A stretch of DNA of 64,000 bases from Thomasclavelia spiroformis DSM 1552 (GTDB taxonomy: Bacteria > Bacillota_I > Bacilli_A > Erysipelotrichales > Coprobacillaceae): contig NZ_CP102275.1 of NCBI RefSeq assembly GCF_025149465.1, positions 2,429,596-2,493,595 of the forward strand, read 5' to 3'. Under the pieces are notes generated by a model. It made no database searches and was not told the origin of the DNA. It saw only the letters and a program-made list of their open reading frames with translations. Positions 57,158-64,000 of the stretch are shown one piece after another. Every line of letters begins with the position of its first letter. The stretch's first letter is position 1. The translations under genes were made by a program, and so were the position numbers.

Positions 57158-58576
57158 CTATTTAATATGATCAATAATATGTCGTGCTACAATAATACCA
57201 TTTGCACCAGCTTGAGCTAATCCTCTTGTTAAACCAGCACCATCACCGGCAACATATAAATCATCAATTTCACATTCAAAACCTTCTCGAACTTTTGGAC
57301 GAGCTGAATAAAATTTTGCTTCAACTCCGTATAATAAAGTATGTTCATTGGCAATACCAGGTGTTACTTTATCTAATGCTTCAATCATTTCTATGATTGA
57401 TTTCATCGTGTTATAGGGCAAAACTAAACCTAAATCACCAGGAACAGCTTCTTTAAGAGTTGGAACAGTATAACCTTCTTTTAAACGTTTTTCTGTTGTT
57501 CTTCTACCTCTTTTGATATCACCATATCTTTGAACCATTACAGAACCATTTGATAATTTATTTGCTAAACGACTTACCTCATGAGCAAATTCATTTGGTT
57601 CATTAAAAGGTTCACTAAATGTATGAGATACTAATAAAGCAAAATTAGTATTTTTACTTCCTAATTTAGGATCATGATAAGCGTGTCCATTAGCTAACAT
57701 TGTTCCACTATGATTTTCAATTACAACATGTCCTGATGGATTTGAACAAAATGTTCTTACTTTAGTTCCAACACTTGTATTATATATAAATTTACCCTCA
57801 TATAAACTATTATTAATTTCTTCCATAACAATATTACTTGTTTCCACTCGAACCCCAATATCAACTTGATTATTATAAAGTTCTAAGCCATGTTTTTTCA
57901 ATACTTTTGTCAACCAAGCTGAACCATCACGTCCTGGTGCTAAAACAACTTTTTTAGCATTAATTACTTCACCGTTTTCTAAAATTACACCTTTAGCATG
58001 ATTATCTTCTACTAAAACCTCTTTAACAGCTGTTTTAAACAACATATCAATATGTTCTTTTAATTTAGTAGACATTTCTGTCATTATTCTTAAATTTTCT
58101 TCAGTTCCTAAATGACGAACTTTAGCTCTAAGCAATTTTAATCCAACAGCATATCCACGATGTTCAATTTCTTTGACCTTATCTGTTGTAGGATCTGTAA
58201 TTTCCTTAGTTGCACCATGTTTTAAATAAAGATTATCGACATATTGAATAATATCTTCTACTTCATCTGTAGATAAATAGTCAGTTAACCAACCACCGAA
58301 TTCACTAGTAATATTGAATTTGCCATCAGAATATGCACCAGCTCCTCCAAATCCTGCAGTAATTGAACATGCTGGTAAACATCCAGGCTCATTGTTTTTT
58401 ATAATCGGACATGATTTTATTTTCTTTTCTTTAATTGGACAATGACGATTCATTACATCTTGTCCTTTATCTATAAGCAATACTTTCAATTCTGGTTGTT
58501 TTAGATATAATTCATAACAAGCCATAATTCCTGCTGGACCAGCTCCAACAACCACAACATCATAATTTTTGTTCAT
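57158..58576 (-). CDS. FAD-dependent oxidoreductase of the COG2509 type
   Basis: A 472-residue flavoprotein with the N-terminal dinucleotide motif VVVGAGPAGIMACYE and the following Glu/Asp end of the fold in LLIDKGQDV. A Cys-rich segment (NRHCPIKEKKIKSCPIIKN, then GCLPACSITAGFGGAGAYSDG) is typical of COG2509. YVAGDGAGLTRGLAQAGANG closes the FAD site. Members are called NAD(P)/FAD-dependent oxidoreductases or dehydrogenases with unproved substrate. The Cys pattern suggests a metal or Fe-S site, but I cannot show that. It has no operon partner here. Confidence 0.88.
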   Translation of the reverse strand: MNKNYDVVVVGAGPAGIMACYELYLKQPELKVLLIDKGQDVMNRHCPIKEKKIKSCPIIKNNEPGCLPACSITAGFGGAGAYSDGKFNITSEFGGWLTDYLSTDEVEDIIQYVDNLYLKHGATKEITDPTTDKVKEIEHRGYAVGLKLLRAKVRHLGTEENLRIMTEMSTKLKEHIDMLFKTAVKEVLVEDNHAKGVILENGEVINAKKVVLAPGRDGSAWLTKVLKKHGLELYNNQVDIGVRVETSNIVMEEINNSLYEGKFIYNTSVGTKVRTFCSNPSGHVVIENHSGTMLANGHAYHDPKLGSKNTNFALLVSHTFSEPFNEPNEFAHEVSRLANKLSNGSVMVQRYGDIKRGRRTTEKRLKEGYTVPTLKEAVPGDLGLVLPYNTMKSIIEMIEALDKVTPGIANEHTLLYGVEAKFYSARPKVREGFECEIDDLYVAGDGAGLTRGLAQAGANGIIVARHIIDHIK

Positions 58577-58834
58577 TTGATCGCTCCGTTCTGGGTTTTA
58601 TGCTAACCCTACTAATTATAATCAATATTTTTTTTAATTTCAATATTTTATAATTAACAAGATAAAAACTTACATTATTAAATATTTGCATTTGTATATT
58701 TTTTTTACAAAAGTACATATTATATTTTATAATTCATTTTTATAATAACATTTACACATTTAATTAATCATGATAATATAGAAAAAGTGTGCTTGAAAAG
58801 CACATTAAATTAATTTAAGAAAGGATGTTGAAAT

Positions 58835-60238
58835 ATGCAAAATTTTCTTAGCATATTAAATGAATTCTTATATAGCAATATTTTAATTTTGTTACTTGTA
58901 GTAACAGGTTTATATTTTTCAATAAAAACCAAATTTGTGCAATTTAGATTATTTCCTGAAGGTATTCGTTTATTAAAGGAAAAATCAAAACATGAAAACA
59001 GTGTTTCATCATTTCAAGCTTTGATGATTTCTACTGCTTCAAGAGTTGGTACAGGTAATATTGCTGGTGTTGCTACTGCTTTAGCTGCAGGTGGCCCTGG
59101 TTCTATTTTTTGGATGTGGCTAACTGCTTTTATTGGAGGTGCTAGTGCTTTTATTGAGTCAACTTTAGCTCAAGTATATAAAGAAAAAGATGGCGAGGCT
59201 TTTAGAGGAGGGCCAGCTTATTATATTGAAAAAGCTTTAAAGAAACGTTGGTTAGGAATTGTTTTTTCTTGTCTATTGATTGCTTGTTTTATTTTTGGTT
59301 TTAATCCACTGCAAGCTTATAATGTTAGTAGTGCGGTTGAATATTATTTTGAAAATAATCAAGTAGTAAGTGTTATTATCGGTATTATTTTAGCTCTTAT
59401 AACTGCATTAGTTATCTTTGGTGGTGTACATCGAATTGGAATTATTAGTTCCACTGTTGTTCCAATTATGGCTGTTTTATATATATTGATAGGGCTATAT
59501 ATTACACTTACTAATATTGATAAACTTCCTACAATTTTTGCTGATATATTTAGTCAAGCATTTGATTTTAATGCTATAATTGGTGGGTTTAGTGGTTCTT
59601 GTGTAATGTATGGAATAAAAAGAGGTTTATTTTCAAATGAAGCAGGAATGGGTTCAGCTCCAAATGCTGGAGCTACTGCTGATGTTTCTCATCCTGTTAA
59701 ACAAGGACTAGTTCAAACCATTTCTGTTTTCATTGACACTATTTTAATTTGTTCTACTACAGCATTTATGTTATTAAATTATGGAACAGATTCAGGATTA
59801 ACAGGTATGCCATATGTTCAACAAGCAATTTTTGTAGAGATTGGTGAGTATGGTATACACTTTATAACAATTTCAATATTTTTATTTGCTTTTTCATCTT
59901 TAATTGGAAATTATTGTTATGCTGAAAGTAATCTAAAATTTATTATTAATAATAAAAAGATTTTATTTATTTTTAGAATTATTACTATCATTGTTATTTT
60001 CCTTGGAGCGCAAGCTAATTTTAATACTATTTGGAATTTAGCCGATATATTAATGGGCTTTATGGCTATTTTAAATATTATCGTAATTTTATTTCTTGGC
60101 AAGATTGCTATTAAATGTTTAAATGATTATTGCTGTCAAAAGAAATCTAATATAGATCCTGTTTTTAACCCAGAAAAATTAAATATAAAAGGAACTACAT
60201 ATTGGAATGAAATTAATTTAAAAAAACAAAAAAATTAA
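58835..60238 (+). CDS. AGCS-family sodium:amino acid symporter (alanine/glycine type)
   Basis: A 467-residue transporter with about eleven membrane segments. The AGCS signature RVGTGNIAGVATALAAGGPG is near residue 69, with FWMWLTAFIGGASAFIESTLAQ and DGEAFRGGPAYYIEKAL after it. GMGSAPNAGATADVSHPVKQG is the second conserved loop. It imports alanine, glycine or glutamine with sodium. AAAGGATG lies upstream of the ATG. A strong terminator follows at 60409-60435. Confidence 0.92.
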   Translation: MQNFLSILNEFLYSNILILLLVVTGLYFSIKTKFVQFRLFPEGIRLLKEKSKHENSVSSFQALMISTASRVGTGNIAGVATALAAGGPGSIFWMWLTAFIGGASAFIESTLAQVYKEKDGEAFRGGPAYYIEKALKKRWLGIVFSCLLIACFIFGFNPLQAYNVSSAVEYYFENNQVVSVIIGIILALITALVIFGGVHRIGIISSTVVPIMAVLYILIGLYITLTNIDKLPTIFADIFSQAFDFNAIIGGFSGSCVMYGIKRGLFSNEAGMGSAPNAGATADVSHPVKQGLVQTISVFIDTILICSTTAFMLLNYGTDSGLTGMPYVQQAIFVEIGEYGIHFITISIFLFAFSSLIGNYCYAESNLKFIINNKKILFIFRIITIIVIFLGAQANFNTIWNLADILMGFMAILNIIVILFLGKIAIKCLNDYCCQKKSNIDPVFNPEKLNIKGTTYWNEINLKKQKN

Positions 60239-60408
60239 ATAATTATTTAAAAATAAAAAGAGTAGATTGTTTTTACTCAATAATAGATAACTAAAAATAA
60301 AAGATTTATACTTGTCAATCATTTAATAAGTCTCTATTTAACATCTATCCTAAAGTAAGAAGAAATCCATAAGTCAATGTAATCATTAAGTTAAGGAAAT
60401 AACATTAT

Positions 60409-60443
60409 GGACACTGATACAAAATATCAGTGTCCTCTTTTTT
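60409..60443 (+). terminator. terminator downstream of the AGCS symporter gene
   Basis: GGACACTGATA and TATCAGTGTCC form a perfect eleven-base stem with a five-base loop, followed by TCTTTTTTATTT. It lies 170 bases after the stop codon, so the AGCS transcript would have a long 3' end, or an earlier weak hairpin (GAGTA/TACTC near 60260) is used. Confidence 0.7.
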
Positions 60444-60469
60444 ATTTAAAATTGCTAACATTTAAAAAA

Positions 60470-60832
60470 GTTTAAATCATTGTATTATAACATTAAATAA
60501 TTCTCATTCTCTTTTCGTTGAAAATCTCAATACTGAGTTTATCCTAAATTGTAAACTTAATTTCTCTACTATTATCAATCATATCATTTGTATGGAAACT
60601 GATTCTTTGAAAGATAAATTATTAAAACTGAATGATTATTCTATTGATACTCTTACTGCTTTAGCTTGTATACAGGCCAGAAATAAAATTAAGATTAATG
60701 TTTTTAAATTTCTTTTTGATAATTTTATTAAAAAGACAAACTTATAAAGGTTATTGTCTTTTAGCTATTGATGGAAGTGAAGAACCTATCGATAATACTT
60801 TTTATGACAAGGAAACAACTCTTTTAAAAAGC
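60470..60832 (+). pseudogene. IS4-family transposase, N-terminal remnant (frame-broken)
   Basis: The plus strand still reads FVENLNTEFILNCKLNFSTI, then ICMETDSLKDKLLKLNDYS and LACIQARNKIKINVFKFLFDN, then after a frame break YKGYCLLAIDGSEEPID. This is the order of the N-terminal part of IS4-type transposases, including the first DDE-type Asp region (LAIDGS). Stops and a frameshift show it is dead. The sequence resumes at 62490, beyond the IS110 element. Confidence 0.75.
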
Positions 60833-61005
60833 TAACTATATAAAAATCAAGAGTTTTTGATGAAAAAGTCTGAAAATAATAAGCTTCCTGATTTTATGAA
60901 TCAACTAGTAAAGTTCTTTAAAAAGTGAATATGTATTTGTAGTTTTTGGGCATGATGAAAACTACCTTGAAAAAGGTATTTTTAAAATTTGCATATGGCT
61001 ATTTA

Positions 61006-62190
61006 CTATCTCAGGAGTTCAGGGTCAAACTGCTGACCTGTAGTTAATAGATGATAAATGATTCTAAGCAACTTTCTTACACAATGTCCCTGAGCACAAC
61101 GATGTCCCTTGCCTTGAGAAAGCTTCAATTGATAATACTGTTTGAATACTGGATTATTGTTGATCACAGGCAGTATGATTTGATATAAGGTCTTTCTCAA
61201 GTATTTAGATCCTTTCTTTGTAATAGCGGTATGCTGTGCAGTAAACTGACTGGATTCATAATGCAAAGGAGCGACTCCTGCAAATTTAATGATTTTTCTT
61301 GCGCTGGAGTAGTTGCTTATCTCTCCTAATTCGGCTAAAATAGAGGTACCAGAGAAATGAGAAATTCCTGGGATACTTAGGATAGGAGAGTTGTTTTGAA
61401 CAGAGAACTCTTCTATTTTTTTATCTATTTCAGCGATTTGATCATGAATAAGTTCAATTTGACTAATGAGATGCTTGATTTGAATCACTTCTGCAGATGA
61501 AGAAATGCCTATAGAAGATTTGGCACACTCTTTAAGTTTTTCAGCGGTCAGAGAGATACGACCACCTCTGCCTTTGATGTCAAAACATTTACGAATGGTT
61601 CTGATATCAGCACTGGCGATATTTTCAGCACTGCCAAATGTTTTAAGTACATTCATGTAGACAGTACCATACTTGCACTTGAATAGACTATTAAACTCGG
61701 GAAACACAACATCAATGCATTTTTGTAAACGATTTGTATAGACGTTTATTTCCTTTTTTAAATTATGATGATGTCTAGTCAGCTGTTTTTGTTCATAAAG
61801 GTCGAAACTGTCAACCTTTGTAATACGATACTGTTTCTTACGTTTGGGGGTATCTAAGACGTCGCAAATAGTCAGCGTATCAAGTTTGTCATTTTTCGTG
61901 ATACCACCTTGGAGCTTGCGCGTGAAATCGGTCGTTTTGGGATTGATCAAGGCAACAGTAAAACTTTGATCTAAGAGATACTTTAACAAAGCAAAATGAT
62001 AATGTCCGGTATCTTCCATACCAATCAAGACAGAAGATTTAGAATAAGGTTTAAGTTTTTGAACAAGAAAATCAAATCCTTCTTTATTGTTGGCAAAAGA
62101 AGTAGGCGAAATAATAAGTTCACCTGTATCTTTATCCATGATGCAAAAGAAGTGTCTGTTTTTTCCAATATCGATTCCAACTAACTTCAT
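61006..62190 (-). CDS. IS110-family transposase (intact)
   Basis: A 394-residue DEDD transposase. The N-terminal RuvC-like domain starts LVGIDIGKNRHFFCIMDKDT (first Asp) and has VLIGMEDTGHYHFALLK (Glu) and NDKLDTLTICDVLDT with the second acidic pair. The C-terminal Tnp_20 domain has SIPGISHFSGTSILAELGE, KIIKFAGVAPLHYE and KKGSKYLRKTLYQ, with a Ser in SGTS as candidate nucleophile. The frame is complete, so the element may be active. IS110 elements move without inverted repeats and use an RNA made from their non-coding end. It lies inside the wreck of an IS4 transposase. Confidence 0.92.
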   Translation of the reverse strand: MKLVGIDIGKNRHFFCIMDKDTGELIISPTSFANNKEGFDFLVQKLKPYSKSSVLIGMEDTGHYHFALLKYLLDQSFTVALINPKTTDFTRKLQGGITKNDKLDTLTICDVLDTPKRKKQYRITKVDSFDLYEQKQLTRHHHNLKKEINVYTNRLQKCIDVVFPEFNSLFKCKYGTVYMNVLKTFGSAENIASADIRTIRKCFDIKGRGGRISLTAEKLKECAKSSIGISSSAEVIQIKHLISQIELIHDQIAEIDKKIEEFSVQNNSPILSIPGISHFSGTSILAELGEISNYSSARKIIKFAGVAPLHYESSQFTAQHTAITKKGSKYLRKTLYQIILPVINNNPVFKQYYQLKLSQGKGHRCAQGHCVRKLLRIIYHLLTTGQQFDPELLR

Positions 62191-62489
62191 GATAAAACAT
62201 CCTTTCCTAATAGATTATGTGAAATGGTATCCACAACACTTAGACCACAAAACCTGGTGCAAAATAGGAATTCAAGACTCATCTAACTCATCATTGTTTA
62301 GGAATAAGGTGTGGTAAGATCCTTTCTAAAGTAGTCAAGCCACAAGGAAAAAAATACAAATCTACATTCACATATTCAATATTTTACAGAATAACTTAAA
62401 CGTCATCAACCACGGATAAACAAGGTTGATAGAAAGGAGAAGGTATACTGTAGATGACTATTAAATGAGTCAATTACAATATACCAGGG
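62191..62489 (-). ncRNA. IS110 upstream non-coding end, candidate bridge RNA region
   Basis: About 300 bases separate the IS110 start codon from the point where IS4 sequence resumes. No frame is open through it. In IS110 elements of the non-IS1111 group the longer non-coding end lies upstream of the transposase and encodes the bridge RNA. On the minus strand it contains hairpin-like segments (CTTGTGGC... and ...ACCACACC, GGTTGAT... and ...ATCAACC). Element ends and the guide loops cannot be fixed by eye. Confidence 0.4.
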
Positions 62490-63370
62490 AAAAATATGTC
62501 ATATTAAGCCTTTCACATCAATGCATATTACTTACTATCTTTTGGAGTATACTTATGTCGATAGTACTAGAAAAATAAATAAAAATCGTACTTTTAATGA
62601 CCTTGTTGATAGATATAAAGGTCCTAAAGCCATATTCATAGCTAACAGTGGTCATAAATCCTATAATAATTTTGAGCATGTTGTCAATTCAATAAATAAC
62701 TACCTTATACAAATTAGGAATATAACTTACAACAGTAGTATAATGAGTAGTTTTGAGCCATATTCTGATACTGATAAATTTTATATGAATATTTCAAGAA
62801 TACTGACAATTAAACAAATGAAATCAAGGAAAATCCGCAAATATATAGATTTTTGGCTTCTAAGTGCAACTTTAATTATCTAAGTAAAGAAAAACTATTC
62901 TATAATTTTTGATATAGAATAGTAAGAATAAAGATAACTGAAGATACATATAAAAATGTGTCATAACAAATCTTGATAGAGATGAATTTTCTATAGAAAA
63001 TATAAATGAGCTTTATAATAAAAGATGGGAAATAGAAACATCATCGGACAAATTAAATATGTAATAAGTTTACATGCATTACATTAAAAAAAGGAAACTT
63101 ATCAAACAAGAAATATATGCAAGATTATTACTTTATAATTTTTGTCAAAGAATTGTACAGGATATAAAAATAAAGAACAAGAGGACAAAATATACATATC
63201 AGGTCAAATATCATACATCATAAGAAGATTTTAAAACAAAAAAATGAGTGAAAAAAACACTCATTGAGAACCTGATAGTCAAAAAGATACTTCCTATCCA
63301 ACTAAGAAGAACAAACACACGCCATGTTTCCGCCAAGAAAGTCGTATGCTTCAACTATAGGTTTAATTAA
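62490..63370 (+). pseudogene. IS4-family transposase, C-terminal remnant (frame-broken)
   Basis: The plus strand continues the IS4 pattern: IKPFTSMHITYYLLEYTYVDS, then KAIFIANSGHKSYNNFEHV with the second Asp region changed to NSG. After frame breaks it reads VITNLDRDEFSIENINELYNK and RWEIETSSDKLNM (the YREK-like block, degraded), then TKYTYQVKYHTS-like sequence. The end ILPIQLRRTNTRHVSAKKV followed by VCFNYRFN and TAA at 63370 is the usual IS4 C-terminus. The loss of Asp and repeated frameshifts show it is inactive. Confidence 0.75.
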
Positions 63371-63463
63371 CATATGACTATTATATACCTATGAAAAAGC
63401 AATTTCAAAACTGTATTTTTTGCGTACATAGAATAAAGGCATAAGTATATTCCTTTTTAATAT

Positions 63464-63739
63464 TTAACATTTATTTAATTGTTCTTCTAATTTTTCTATT
63501 TTTTCTTTTAAATTAATAATTTTTTTAATTATTTCTTCAGTCTCTTTATCAAAAATATTATCCTTACAACACATTTCATAATATACTTTTCCTAATTCAA
63601 TAAATTGTTTATCCAAATCAGCTTGAGTACTTTTGATACTTATTTTTATCTTTGCTGTATCAGCCAATTCTGAAGATTTTTCAATTGTTTTTTCTGTAAA
63701 TTTTGCTGCTTTTTTAGTTAAATCATCAAATAAAGCCAT
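63464..63739 (-). CDS. small coiled-coil protein of 91 residues
   Basis: A soluble protein beginning MALFDDLTKKAAKFTEKTIE, with an amphipathic helix, then IKSTQADLDKQFIELGKVYYE and a charged coiled coil IIKKIINLKEKIEKLEEQL, ending NKC. Related proteins in this group often carry a zinc ribbon after the coiled coil. Here the frame stops at the first Cys of where that ribbon would begin, so this may be a truncated version or a naturally short one. A GGAGAT ribosome binding site precedes the ATG. Function unknown. Nothing recognisable lies between it and the window end (63740-64000). Confidence 0.65.
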   Translation of the reverse strand: MALFDDLTKKAAKFTEKTIEKSSELADTAKIKISIKSTQADLDKQFIELGKVYYEMCCKDNIFDKETEEIIKKIINLKEKIEKLEEQLNKC

Positions 63740-64000
63740 ATCTATATCTCCTTTTCAATCATATAATATTTTACCTAATAAATTTAATATTTAGAATATA
63801 AAATAAGTATATTTAATTATATCAAATTATAAATAATAATACTATATAATCAGTAAATAACAATTAGGCTAATAGAAAGATAATTATTATTATATTAAAG
63901 TTAAATATTTTTAGCTTATTTTTGTTATCAGTATTCATTTTATATAAAACATCTAAATTCCCTTTTAAATACAAATAAGAGCAAAATATTCATTTAAATT

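Noticed and set aside
60833-60990. Possible small gene reading MKKSENNKLPDFMNQLVKFF
   Set aside because: It is short, lacks a ribosome binding site and lies in the broken IS region. It is more likely leftover mobile-element sequence.
62521-62883. A 120-residue independent gene
   Set aside because: Its sequence is an internal piece of an IS4 transposase that continues in other frames on both sides, so it is part of a pseudogene.

Overview
The window reads as one chromosomal stretch of a low-GC (roughly 30% by eye) Gram-positive anaerobe. Gene content and style point to the Erysipelotrichia, of the Thomasclavelia/Coprobacillus/Clostridium ramosum type: T-box controlled leuA and lysS, a sortase with LytR-CpsA-Psr and teichoic/capsule-type functions, very large FIVAR-repeat surface enzymes, ECF vitamin transport, a giant acyl-CoA dehydratase activase and no outer-membrane functions. 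The taxonomic placement is inference from protein character, not a database result.

Layout. 1-640: the 5' end of leuA (minus strand) behind a leucine T-box and a clear sigma-A promoter. 0.6-7.3 kb: ddl-murF (peptidoglycan precursor), a zinc-ribbon membrane protein, an AEC transporter, map, and a membrane metallophosphoesterase. 7.4-12.1 kb: a 1408-residue double-ASKHA 2-hydroxyacyl-CoA dehydratase activase-type protein, co-transcribed with a MarR regulator that has a good promoter and palindromic operator. 12.1-17.1 kb: cell-surface genes (O-antigen-ligase-like polymerase, LCP ligase, class B sortase) and ychF. 17.3-28 kb: PAP2 phosphatase, a DUF7309/6930-like protein, a heterodimeric ABC exporter, an RNA/DNA methyltransferase, a second O-antigen-ligase-like protein, two small membrane proteins, a ZIP metal transporter, an acetyltransferase and a uracil/xanthine permease.

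28-33 kb: a 1646-residue secreted GH2 glycosidase with four FIVAR repeats and a KTGD-type sorting signal. 33.3-37.4 kb: a ppk1-pfk-unknown operon that joins polyphosphate metabolism to glycolysis. 37.4-39.3 kb: a complete bacterial class C group II intron, inserted right after the transcription terminator of the next unit. 39.3-45.5 kb: a cobalamin-riboswitch-controlled operon with a DUF4430 surface protein, EcfT, a fused double EcfA, an S component and a KTGD-anchored beta-propeller protein. This is best read as a dedicated corrinoid uptake system with surface capture proteins. 45.6-48.9 kb: a DUF1648 protein, manA, a RibD-like reductase, and a decayed flavodoxin/aldo-keto reductase cluster. 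48.9-53.6 kb: a 1539-residue subtilisin-type cell-envelope protease that shares its C-terminal FIVAR/sorting cassette with the GH2 enzyme.

53.6-55.2 kb is a gene-free, decayed stretch. It is followed by lysS (lysine T-box), an FAD-dependent oxidoreductase and an AGCS sodium/amino-acid symporter. 60.4-63.4 kb is an insertion-sequence graveyard: a frame-broken IS4-family transposase is split by an intact IS110-family element whose roughly 300-base upstream non-coding segment is the expected place for a bridge RNA. A short coiled-coil protein closes the window.

How parts work together: the sortase, the three KTGD-terminated proteins (glycosidase, protease, propeller) and the LCP/ligase genes describe a cell-wall surface programme. 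The riboswitch-ECF operon feeds corrinoid in, and the T-boxes couple leucine and lysine supply to transcription. The strongest leads for new biology are the riboswitch-ECF-surface-protein operon, the ppk1-pfk operon with an unusual PFK active site, and the shared surface-anchoring cassette.
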